Position numbers and translations under genes: made by a program
Shown here: piece by piece, positions 6,885 to 13,562 of the stretch
Layout: every line of letters begins with the position of its first letter
Numbering within the stretch: the stretch's first letter is position 1
The notes under the pieces: generated by a model
Told to the model about the DNA's origin: nothing
Databases searched by the model: none
Seen by the model: the letters and a program-made list of their open reading frames with translations, nothing else
Source of the DNA: Deltaproteobacteria bacterium
Lineage (GTDB): Bacteria > Bdellovibrionota > UBA1018 > UBA923
Direction: 5' to 3'
Length of the DNA: 15,793 nt
Assembly (NCBI GenBank): GCA_016194795.1
Contig: JACQAX010000216.1
Location: 1 to 15,793, forward strand

Positions 6885-7400
6885 TCAAACAGCGCAGAAC
6901 TTCGCGTCCTCGGCGCCCTCGTACTTCACCGCGCCGGGCTCGGAGCTCGCGTAGGGAACGGAAGCCCACGCGAAATCGCGCGGCGTCGTCCCGTTGCGCA
7001 GCTGCTGGTCGAGCCCCTCGCGCGCGAGGCGCAAAACGTCCGCATCGCCCGAGTAGGCGTAGTATTCCAAGGCGGAGTCGGTGAGCATCGAGATCAGGCC
7101 GGCCGGGTTGTGCGCCCACCAGATCCCGGTGAGAAAATCTTTTCCCGCGTCGCCATTGAAGCGCGGGTACGTAAGATAAGTGCGCAGGCCGTTGGGCTGC
7201 ACGGGGACGCGCTTAAGAAGCCCCCAGGACAGCTTCATCACGTGGTCGTAGAGCGAATCGTGGTTGCCCCAGGGCAGGAGCTTGCCCTGGCCGTCGAGGA
7301 CGACGTCGCGCGTGTCGAGCCTCTCGGTGCCGGCCGCGGGCGCCGCCGCGACGAGCGCCGATAGAATGAAACACCCAGCGAGCCTCTTCAAGTTCGTCAT
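6885..7400 (-). CDS. N-terminal part of the same frameshifted gene, with signal peptide
   Basis: ATG at 7400 begins a typical signal peptide (MTNLKRLAGCFILSALVAAAPAA, cut near Ala21-Ala23), followed by about 145 mature residues and a TGA at 6885-6887. A GTG at 7412 is in frame but adds nothing signal-like; GGGGAG lies directly against the ATG. The mature part contains WGNHDSLYDHVMKLSWGLL and GIWWAHNPAGLISMLTDSAL, helical and aromatic-rich as in alpha/alpha barrels. Around the stop, sequence matching the family style continues in another frame (residues ALFDELVRLQLGDVARYRA, then into the GTG 6838 segment). From 7400 to 5978 there are 1423 bases, one more than a multiple of three, so one extra base (or two missing) near 6885-6905 would explain the break. 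Restored length would be about 473 residues. Confidence 0.7.
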   Translation of the reverse strand: MTNLKRLAGCFILSALVAAAPAAGTERLDTRDVVLDGQGKLLPWGNHDSLYDHVMKLSWGLLKRVPVQPNGLRTYLTYPRFNGDAGKDFLTGIWWAHNPAGLISMLTDSALEYYAYSGDADVLRLAREGLDQQLRNGTTPRDFAWASVPYASSEPGAVKYEGAEDAKFCAV

Positions 7401-7546
7401 CTCCCCGGTCACCTAGCACAGCGCGCGCGGGGCGCCCAGTGCCTAAGTTCTCGACGAGTGCGTCCCGGCTGACGGCCGCCGACGCCCAAACCACCCGGAA
7501 TTTCCGCTACCTGCGGCCTGGCGCGTGGCTTGCTCTCTTGAGCGGC

Positions 7547-8221
7547 ATGCGCCGCCTGCACCTTCTCATCGCCTTCACCGTCGCCTCTCTCGCCTTCGCC
7601 CAAGCCGTCCCCTCGAAACGAAAGACGATCGACGACGACGCAAGCATTCCCGAGGTCGCGCAGCGCGAATATCTCATCACCGACGCGGGCCACTACCCGC
7701 GCATCCAGACTACCGGCATGTCGACCTGCTACGCGCTGAGCCTCTACGACCGAAAAACCAAGACCGGCCTGCTCGCGCACATCGACGCCCCGACGCGCTT
7801 CGACGTGTCGCTCGAGCGCATGCTCCAGGAGTTCTCGCGCCGGGGCATCGCGCCCACCGCGCTCGAGGCGCGAGTGATCGGCGGCGAAACCGATCCGCCG
7901 AGCGACCCGTACAAGACCGGCCTCAAGGCCGGTGAGCGCATCTTCCAGGGCCTGGCTGCCGCGGGCATCACCGTCGTCGAACGCGACCTTGGCGGCGACA
8001 ACTCGTACCGGAGCATCACCCTCGACCTGAACGACGGCGTTGCCTACGATTACGTCGAAACCGCGCCTCACGTCTCGTGGGAGTATGGCCGCCGCAAGGG
8101 CGACCGGCTCTGGGACGCCGGGCGCAAGCGGTTCTGCGACGGCACCCTCTATCGCCACGAAGACAGCCTGCCCTCGGTCGGCGTGCCGACGGACCAGCCC
8201 GACGACCGGATGTGCTTCTAG
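7547..8221 (+). CDS. Exported CheD-like (glutamine deamidase superfamily) protein
   Basis: The protein has 224 residues. The ATG at 7547 starts a signal peptide (MRRLHLLIAFTVASLAFAQA, cut after about Ala18 or Ala20). An open frame extends further upstream but is not signal-like. Residues 55-80 resemble the core of CheD deamidases: Thr55, then Cys61 six residues later (TTGMSTC), then YALSLYD, then His78 in LLAHID, 17 residues after the Cys. These spacings equal those of the catalytic Thr21/Cys27/His44 of Thermotoga maritima CheD. The following FDVSLERMLQEFSRRGI...LEARVIGG also matches the CheD pattern of a helix and then a strand ending in Gly-Gly. CheD acts on chemoreceptor glutamines in the cytosol, whereas this one would be exported, like the distantly related CNF-type toxins. 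Two extra cysteines, Cys197 and Cys223, could form a disulfide. The target is unknown. Confidence 0.75.
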   Translation: MRRLHLLIAFTVASLAFAQAVPSKRKTIDDDASIPEVAQREYLITDAGHYPRIQTTGMSTCYALSLYDRKTKTGLLAHIDAPTRFDVSLERMLQEFSRRGIAPTALEARVIGGETDPPSDPYKTGLKAGERIFQGLAAAGITVVERDLGGDNSYRSITLDLNDGVAYDYVETAPHVSWEYGRRKGDRLWDAGRKRFCDGTLYRHEDSLPSVGVPTDQPDDRMCF

Positions 8222-8222
8222 C

Positions 8223-8948
8223 TCACTTCTCGGCGCGATACCGCGAGACGAGCGCCTGGAAGCTGCTCTCGGCGGCGCTGATGAGGTTCGAGGGAAAGAC
8301 CCCTTCGGCGATCTCGCGGCCGACGGCCAGCTCGTCGACCCAGATCGGATCCTTTTCGGTGCCGTCGAAGAGCTTGAAGCTCGTGAACGCGATCGGGCGG
8401 CCGAGATAGATGCGCACCTCGACGGCGGCGAGCGCGTCGACGCCAAGCTCGCGCAGCAGCTCGCGGCGCTCGTCGAGACGGAGCGTCTCGAAGCGATCGG
8501 CGGTCACGACGCCTTTGACGGCGTAGTAGTCGAAAGGACGGGACGGGTCGTCCGCCAGGCGCTTCGTCGGGCGATTGGCGCTCGTGCTCGAGAGATAGTG
8601 ATAAACGGGGTTGCGCACGATCACGCCGGGCGCGACCACTCCCAGATGCAGCTCGCGCTCGAAGGTGGCGCCAAGGGCGAGGTAGATGTTCTCGATCTGC
8701 ACGGGCTCGCGCGACGAGACCCATTCAGCGTAAAGGTCGTTCGAGTCGAGGTACGCCCGCCAGCCGTCAGCCGGTCGCCAGACCTGCTGCACGTCGCGTT
8801 TGCGCTCCTGGGCGACGACGAAACCCGCGACGGCGATGCGCTTGACGGTCGCCATCCGTTCGCGGTCGCGCACGACCTTGCCGACCGAGGAACAGCCGGC
8901 CGCTCCGAGAGCGGCGGCGAGAGCCATGAAGCCGAGCTTTTTCAACAT
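8223..8948 (-). CDS. Lipoprotein with CsgG/LpoB-like N-terminal pattern
   Basis: The protein has 241 residues from ATG 8948; GAGG lies 8 nt upstream, a good Shine-Dalgarno, so I prefer this to longer starts. Residues 1-19 are a lipoprotein signal with lipobox AAGC (Cys19). After Ser-Ser the protein is likely sent to the outer membrane. The first strand, VKRIAVAGFVV, resembles the start of the CsgG/LpoB/TolB-N-like fold, and ELLRELGVDALAAVEVRIYLG resembles its later helix-strand (a module that senses or docks envelope machines). The assignment is weak and rests on pattern only. Its stop is one base from the stop of the convergent CheD-like gene. It faces the Lgt-like gene across a 98-bp divergent promoter region. 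Confidence 0.75.
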   Translation of the reverse strand: MLKKLGFMALAAALGAAGCSSVGKVVRDRERMATVKRIAVAGFVVAQERKRDVQQVWRPADGWRAYLDSNDLYAEWVSSREPVQIENIYLALGATFERELHLGVVAPGVIVRNPVYHYLSSTSANRPTKRLADDPSRPFDYYAVKGVVTADRFETLRLDERRELLRELGVDALAAVEVRIYLGRPIAFTSFKLFDGTEKDPIWVDELAVGREIAEGVFPSNLISAAESSFQALVSRYRAEK

Positions 8949-8969
8949 GTGGATAACCTCATTGATGAA

Positions 8970-8989
8970 TGCGCGCGGATCAGCGCGCA
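8970..8989. promoter_or_regulatory. Inverted repeat between the divergent lipoprotein and Lgt-like genes
   Basis: TGCGCGC (8970-8976) and GCGCGCA (8983-8989) are perfect 7-bp inverted repeats with a 6-bp spacer, 22 bp from the lipoprotein start and 58 bp from the Lgt-like start. The position fits an operator that serves both promoters, but GC-rich repeats arise easily by chance in this genome. Confidence 0.3.
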
Positions 8990-9046
8990 CAATGGAAAAT
9001 TTTGCCGTCACGGGGCGCGCGCGTCCAGCGTAGAATGGAAAGAGCA

Positions 9047-9817
9047 ATGCATCCGATCCTTTTCTCCATCGGCGACTTCCATTTCCGCACCTACACGCTG
9101 ACGAGCATCGTCGCGATGGTCATCTCGATGGTCGTGGTGCGCTCCGAGGTCCGAAGGCTCAAATGGCCCATCGAGAACCCGATCTGGTTCACGGCGCAAT
9201 GCACGCTGCTGGGCTGGGTCGGCGCGCACCTCCTCTACGCGATCACGCGCTTCAACGACTACGACTGGCTTCCCTGGCTCAAGCTCACGTTCATCGACTG
9301 GGGCCACGGCAACGTCTGGTTCGGCGGCTTCCTTCTGACGTGGGGCTTCATCCACGTCGTCGCCAAACGCAAAGGCATCCCGATCCTCGCGATGTGGGAC
9401 GTGGGCTGCTTCGCCGCCAACGTCGCGCTCGCGTTCGGCCGCTGGGGATGTTTTTTCGGGGGATGCTGCTACGGCTCGCCCACCGATCTTCCCACGCACT
9501 ACTGGGTTCCCAACCGCGAGGGCTACACCGGCTGGCTGCACCCCACTCCGGTGTACGAGTTCACCTTCTTGATGATCGTCTTCGCCTGGCTCTGGCGGCG
9601 TCGCAAGCGCAACACCTACGACGGCCAGACCGCGGTGAACTACCTGCTCACGACCTCGCTCGGGCGCATCGTGATCGAGTGCTTCCGCGGCGACACGATC
9701 CGCGGCTTCGTGCTCGGGCCGATCACCACGTCCCAGTTCCTGGGCTTGGCGCTGTTCATCACGGGAGTGGTGTTCCACTTCCGCTTCAACCCGAAGTATA
9801 AGGCCAAGCAAAGTTAA
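9047..9817 (+). CDS. Lgt (prolipoprotein diacylglyceryl transferase)-family membrane protein, divergent paralogue
   Basis: The protein has 256 residues with about six to seven membrane segments (first near 15-35, last near 230-245). It follows the Lgt layout: GR at 131-132 in the family signature, HPTPVYE at 165-171 and GRIVIECFRGD at 206-216, whose Arg207/Glu211/Arg214 spacing matches Arg239/Glu243/Arg246 of E. coli Lgt. Lgt moves diacylglycerol from phosphatidylglycerol to the lipobox Cys in the inner membrane. Two things are unusual. The signature Asn/Glu positions are Cys or Gly, giving GRWGCFFGGCCYG, and the His of the HGG motif (His103 in E. coli) is Phe92. This Cys-rich type is known among Lgt-family paralogues; whether it modifies lipoproteins is unclear. 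The ATG at 9047 follows GGAAAGAG. A strong terminator follows the stop. Confidence 0.85.
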   Translation: MHPILFSIGDFHFRTYTLTSIVAMVISMVVVRSEVRRLKWPIENPIWFTAQCTLLGWVGAHLLYAITRFNDYDWLPWLKLTFIDWGHGNVWFGGFLLTWGFIHVVAKRKGIPILAMWDVGCFAANVALAFGRWGCFFGGCCYGSPTDLPTHYWVPNREGYTGWLHPTPVYEFTFLMIVFAWLWRRRKRNTYDGQTAVNYLLTTSLGRIVIECFRGDTIRGFVLGPITTSQFLGLALFITGVVFHFRFNPKYKAKQS

Positions 9818-9844
9818 CGGTAAAAAGCCGCAGGCTTTTTACTG
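9818..9844. terminator. Bidirectional intrinsic terminator between convergent genes
   Basis: Bases 9820-9829 and 9833-9842 pair perfectly (10 bp) around a 3-base loop GCA; one G-T and one C-G pair extend the stem to 12. The stem consists of an A5 run, then GCC, mirrored by GGC and a T5 run, so each strand reads a GC-topped stem with a U-tract in its 3' arm. It lies directly after the stop of the Lgt-like gene and contains the TAA stop (9839-9841) of the facing 904-residue gene. Confidence 0.85.
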
Positions 9845-12553
9845 GATCGACCGGCCGAACTTGTCCATGCGCCGGTTGACGAGCTCGAAGAGCGACATCT
9901 TGCCGACGGCAAGCCCGTCGCCGTCCGCTTTCGAGTCGGCCGAAGCGCCGCCCGGCTCTCCGAAGCCGACGTTGTTCACGCCCGTCCCGAGGTTGATGTT
10001 GGTAGGCCCGTTGCCGGCTCCCTTAGGCCCGGCCTTCGAGGCCGCGGGCGGGAGGTTCTTGTTGGCCGCGGTGGCCGCACCACCGCCCTTGTTTCCGCCG
10101 GGGCCGCTCTTGTTGGCCGCCACGTTCTGAGCCGCGCCACCGAACATGCCGCGCGCGTCCGCGAGATCCTGGGCACCCTGGTCGGTAAGACCGCCAGGCG
10201 CGCCGTTCGGAGAGTGCGGAGCATCCGCCGACTGGCATCCCGGGTCGGTATACGTGTTGTGCTTCTCCGGACCGTCGCTCGCGGTGTTGTCCTTGTTGTA
10301 GACCTTCGTCTGGTCCGACTCGTCGTTGCTCTGCATGTAGAAGGTCAGCATTCTCTGAAATGCCGTCTTCATGATGGCCGGGTACTCGCTATCGGGCCTC
10401 GTGAGAATATTGAGATGGTTGGTCTGCCCGTCGCAGGTTTTGGAGAACTGGTCCTTCTGCCCGTCGCCTTCGTGGGCGTATCCGTCCTTGTACGCTCCAC
10501 TGGAGCCTCGGATCGCATCGCCGCTGAGCCCGGCGATCGCCATGCAAAGACCCGTCACGCTGGGGATTTTGACCTCTTGCATGTTGTCGTGGTCCTGCTC
10601 GAACTTCTTGAGGGCATCCAGGCCGTCCTTCTTGATCTCGTCGAGATGGTCGGCCATCTTGGTGCCCTTGTGCTTGTAGCACTCGGTCGTCGGATCATAG
10701 ATGTTTTTCAGGATCGCGTCCGGAGCCGTGTCGCTCGGCATGAGATACGTCGGGTTGTAGATCGGAACGCAGTTGTAAGCGCCGAAAGGCTTCGACGCCC
10801 CTTTTTTCCACACCGTCATTCCGGAATACGCCCCCATCGCGCCAGCCGCGACGGCAGCGCTGTCCACCACGAGAGACGCTCCCCCGGTGAGGATCGCGGC
10901 GCCGACGCCCATGCCGATCTTGCCGGCGCTCGGCACGAGACAGGCCTGGTCGCCCGAATCGATCATCGCGCTGAACGAGAAAACGCGCAGACAGGCCTTG
11001 TAGAGGCAGCCGCACGCCTGGCCATCCGGCGGCGTGCACGGCTGGCACTTGGCGTCGTTCGCATGATCGTCGCAGTCGCAGCCCACGCCGACGACTTGAA
11101 TGAGAGCCGCGGCGACCGCGAGCACGCCGAGCCACGCCCTGAGGCCGCGTTTGGGCTTCTTCGACGAGCCGTCGTCGCGACGACGGCGAGCGCCGAGCGC
11201 GCCCAAGGCGAACGCCCAGATCTCGACGTTCGACGACCCTGTCGGCGGCAGGTCCTTCGGATCTTTGTGCGGAACCGGAGTGGCGCTCGGCCACTTGCTG
11301 GTCTTGTGCTTCAGCCACTGCGGAATCTCGCGCGCATAGCACTCGTTCCAGAGCTGCGTGCGAAGCGAGTCGTTGCAATCGCCACCGACCGACTGGCCGT
11401 TGCGTTTGCACTTGGCGGCTTCCTTGCACTTCGGCTTGACGTAGCTCTTGGCGCTCTTCACCCAGCTATCGGGATCGCCGAAGATCTTTTCGAACTCGTT
11501 GGCCGCGCGCCACCAGATCTCGCAGTTGACGAGACGCGAGTACATGGCGATGAGCGTCTGGTTGGCCATGACGACATGGCATGCCCCGATGGCGGCCGTG
11601 TCCCCGTCAGCCATCGCGCCCGCGGTCTGCTCGCCGGTGATCGTCACCGGGCAGTTGAGCTTGGAGACCTCTTCCGCGTTCCCCTGATGGAGATCGAGCA
11701 CTTCCTGCGTGACGGCGCCGATTCCGCCCTGCACGCGCAGCACGTCCGCGGCAAGCTCCTGACAGGGCTTCGCGCCCTCGATGTCGACGAGCTGGATGTC
11801 CTTGTCCTTGATCTCCCGGAAAAGTTTTTCCTTGAAGTGGTTCTGGGCCTGCACGAAAGCTCCGCGATACTGGCCGTACTCGTACGAGCAATGCGAGTCG
11901 GTGTTGTCGACGTTGAAGCCGCCGCCGGTGATGTACCCGAGATGCGTCGTCACGTGCAGCCACATCCCGCACTGTTCGCCGCACGAGCGAGCGGGATTTT
12001 TCTCCGGCATCCAGTTGTGGTTGATGTTGTCCGGCAACTTGCCCTTGGGGTTCTTCGCGCGCCACTGGTAAGCCGCGAGAAGGTCTTCGCCTTCGCCCTG
12101 GGTGACGTTGCACACGGGTACCGCGCCCGCCGCCTTGAGACCGGTGGCGGCATTGGTGCGCGTGCCGAGATAGATGTCGGTGATGCGATCGGCCAGATAG
12201 GCTTCGGAGCGATCTCTGAGCAGCTCGAGCAGGCCCTTGCCCTCCTTCACCGTGCAAGGCGGCTGGCCCAGAAGCGTCGGGCCCTTCTCGCGACACTTGA
12301 TGTCGACGTGGTCGACGGCCTTTGGATTCACCTGGGGAAGCTGTGCGTCGCGAAGCTGGCTGCGAACCTGCGCGGTGTCCGCCGCGCTGGCGGCGGCGTC
12401 GGCGGCAGTTTGCGCCGCACCAGCCGAAGCCGCGGCCTGTTTACACGCGACGTCAGTCGCCGCGCATTCCGCCCAGGCGCTCTGTGCGTACAACGTCGCA
12501 CTTGCAACGATGATTCCGCACTGGATCATCTTCAACGCATGTTTGGCGCCCAT
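9839..12553 (-). CDS. Large exported Cys-rich protein of unknown function with internal membrane hairpin
   Basis: The protein has 904 residues; the start ATG lies after a G6 run. Signal peptide 1-28 ends AWA, before Glu29. About 29 cysteines lie in the mature chain, including a tight cluster at 492-521 (CDCDD, CxxC, CGC). Residues 31-65 are an Ala-rich, coiled-coil-like stretch. Around the middle, a short hydrophobic stretch (444-455), a basic loop (RRRR 456-459, KKPKR 465-469) and a longer hydrophobic helix (about 473-491) suggest a membrane hairpin with its loop in the cytoplasm and both large halves outside. A Gly/Ala-rich hydrophobic stretch follows at 543-577. The tail (775-875) is Gly/Ala/Asn/Lys low complexity, then a compact end, SLFELVNRRMDKFG. 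I recognise no family. It is divergent from another exported unknown, which may be its partner. Confidence 0.85.
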   Translation of the reverse strand: MGAKHALKMIQCGIIVASATLYAQSAWAECAATDVACKQAAASAGAAQTAADAAASAADTAQVRSQLRDAQLPQVNPKAVDHVDIKCREKGPTLLGQPPCTVKEGKGLLELLRDRSEAYLADRITDIYLGTRTNAATGLKAAGAVPVCNVTQGEGEDLLAAYQWRAKNPKGKLPDNINHNWMPEKNPARSCGEQCGMWLHVTTHLGYITGGGFNVDNTDSHCSYEYGQYRGAFVQAQNHFKEKLFREIKDKDIQLVDIEGAKPCQELAADVLRVQGGIGAVTQEVLDLHQGNAEEVSKLNCPVTITGEQTAGAMADGDTAAIGACHVVMANQTLIAMYSRLVNCEIWWRAANEFEKIFGDPDSWVKSAKSYVKPKCKEAAKCKRNGQSVGGDCNDSLRTQLWNECYAREIPQWLKHKTSKWPSATPVPHKDPKDLPPTGSSNVEIWAFALGALGARRRRDDGSSKKPKRGLRAWLGVLAVAAALIQVVGVGCDCDDHANDAKCQPCTPPDGQACGCLYKACLRVFSFSAMIDSGDQACLVPSAGKIGMGVGAAILTGGASLVVDSAAVAAGAMGAYSGMTVWKKGASKPFGAYNCVPIYNPTYLMPSDTAPDAILKNIYDPTTECYKHKGTKMADHLDEIKKDGLDALKKFEQDHDNMQEVKIPSVTGLCMAIAGLSGDAIRGSSGAYKDGYAHEGDGQKDQFSKTCDGQTNHLNILTRPDSEYPAIMKTAFQRMLTFYMQSNDESDQTKVYNKDNTASDGPEKHNTYTDPGCQSADAPHSPNGAPGGLTDQGAQDLADARGMFGGAAQNVAANKSGPGGNKGGGAATAANKNLPPAASKAGPKGAGNGPTNINLGTGVNNVGFGEPGGASADSKADGDGLAVGKMSLFELVNRRMDKFGRSIQ

Positions 12554-12671
12554 GAGAATACCCCCCGAGGAAAGGAAACCGAATACCCCTAAAATTTTCC
12601 CTCTTTTAAATTCTACCTCCGAGAGCTAGAATAAAAAAGTCGGATACTTTTTCGATACGTGGGGTTTCGGG
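12554..12671. promoter_or_regulatory. AT-rich divergent promoter region
   Basis: This 118-bp gap is markedly richer in A and T than the genes beside it. It separates the 904-residue gene (leftward) from the small exported protein gene (rightward). TAGAAT at 12627-12632 is a fair -10 box for the rightward gene, though no good -35 is seen. AAAAAGT (12634-12640) and ACTTTTT (12646-12652) form a 7-bp inverted repeat around CGGAT just after it, a possible operator or 5' UTR hairpin. The leftward start has GGGGGG about 9 nt upstream as its likely ribosome-binding site. Confidence 0.45.
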
Positions 12672-13214
12672 ATGTTCAATTCAACTCATCGGAAGAAGAA
12701 GATTTTAATTAAGCACCTGGCGCTTGTAGCCACACTTGCTGGAATTTCAACACTATGCACAAATGCATCCGCGAGCGCTCTAAAAGGCGTGGCCGAGGCT
12801 AACAACGAGTTCTACCGCCAGGCGCGGGATCTCGGGGCCAACGCGAAGATGAGCGAACTCATGATACTTCAGGACAAAATCATGGGTCCGGCCATGCGGT
12901 CGCTGAACCAGGAGCACCTCGAGCGCTCCAAGGCCTGGAAGGGTTCGATCAAGGCCAATGCGCTGACCAAGGAAGAGTTTCTCGAGATCTTCGGTTACGA
13001 GCTCGGCGCGAAGGGCGACGGCAAGGGTGAAGACGGCAAGGACGGCGCCAAGAAAGACGGCGAGGCCGGGAAGCCGACGGCCGCGGGCCGCGTCGGCGCC
13101 CTGCAGAACACCGGCGAGCAAGGCGGCTCGGACGGAGCCAAGGATGCCAAGTTCGGCGGCAAGCGCGAGAGCGCGAACAAGATCAAAGTGAACGCCGACG
13201 GCATCATCGAATAA
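12672..13214 (+). CDS. Small exported protein with Lys/Gly/Asp-rich tail, unknown function
   Basis: The protein has 180 residues. A long signal peptide with a basic start (HRKKK) and a hydrophobic core runs to a likely cut after ASA (Ala36). Residues 40-112 are predicted helical and charged (ANNEFYRQARDLGANAKMSE, EHLERSKAWKGSIKANALTK). Residues 113-165 are low complexity with KGDGKGEDGKDG-type repeats, probably disordered. The first codons are AT-rich, unlike the rest, which helps initiation. The gene is divergent from the large Cys-rich gene; both products are exported and share a low-complexity Gly/Ala/Lys-rich tail followed by a short ordered-looking end, so they may work together. The 3' end overlaps the convergent rhodanese gene by 11 bp. 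I recognise no family. Confidence 0.75.
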   Translation: MFNSTHRKKKILIKHLALVATLAGISTLCTNASASALKGVAEANNEFYRQARDLGANAKMSELMILQDKIMGPAMRSLNQEHLERSKAWKGSIKANALTKEEFLEIFGYELGAKGDGKGEDGKDGAKKDGEAGKPTAAGRVGALQNTGEQGGSDGAKDAKFGGKRESANKIKVNADGIIE

Positions 13215-13557
13215 TCGGCAGCCCCGAGCCGACCCAGGCCCGCATCCCACCCGCGAGGTCGCCGACGTGCGCCAGCCCGAGGCGCATGAGAGTTTCAGCG
13301 GCGACGAGGCTGCGGCTTCCGACGTCGCAGACGAGAAAGATTCGCGAGGCTCCCGCCAACGTATCCCAGTGCAGCACGAACTCGCTCATCGGGAGGTTCT
13401 CGACGCCCTCGACGCGGGCCTTCGCGAACTCCTCGCGCTCGCGCACGTCCACGAACAACGTTCCTCGCCCGCGCTCGTCCGAGAGAAGCTGGCGCAAGCG
13501 CGCCGGATCGACTCGCTCGACCCGTGAAAGCGGCCTCAGGCAAGCGGTCGCGCACAT
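13204..13557 (-). CDS. Single-domain rhodanese (sulfurtransferase)
   Basis: The protein has 117 residues; no signal peptide, so cytosolic. The rhodanese fold is clear: FVDVREREEF (35-44), RVEGVENLP (48-56), the active-site loop Cys77-Asp-Val-Gly-Ser-Arg82 (LVCDVGSRS), and the closing GGMRAWVGSGLP. Cys77 would carry the persulfide. Rhodaneses pass sulfane sulfur between thiols, or to cyanide, glutathione and other acceptors. The ATG is 5 nt after the stop of the metallo-beta-lactamase-fold gene, so the pair is co-translated. In other bacteria these two domains are often fused in persulfide-detoxifying enzymes. The stop codon region overlaps the end of the facing exported-protein gene by 11 bp. 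Confidence 0.9.
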   Translation of the reverse strand: MCATACLRPLSRVERVDPARLRQLLSDERGRGTLFVDVREREEFAKARVEGVENLPMSEFVLHWDTLAGASRIFLVCDVGSRSLVAAETLMRLGLAHVGDLAGGMRAWVGSGLPIIR

Positions 13558-13562
13558 CGTGA

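Noticed and set aside
6044..7084. Plus-strand open frame of 346 codons across the frameshifted gene.
   Set aside because: It spans the break and so might seem the true gene, but its product is Arg-rich and featureless, while the minus strand shows a signal peptide and coherent aromatic, helical protein sequence on both sides.
7439..7546. Upstream extension of the CheD-like gene (start at 7439 instead of 7547).
   Set aside because: The extra 36 residues are not signal-like and would bury the clear signal peptide that starts at 7547.
10214..12592. Very long open frame on the plus strand (792 codons), antisense to the 904-residue gene.
   Set aside because: Its product is Arg/His/Val/Leu-rich without domains or signal, as expected for the antisense of high-GC coding DNA. 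The minus-strand protein has a signal peptide, ordered cysteines and a terminator at its stop.
13011..13065. Repeated AAGG(C/G)CGACGGCAAGG-like units as a possible DNA repeat.
   Set aside because: They lie in frame within the exported-protein gene and simply encode the KGDGKGEDGKDG low-complexity stretch.
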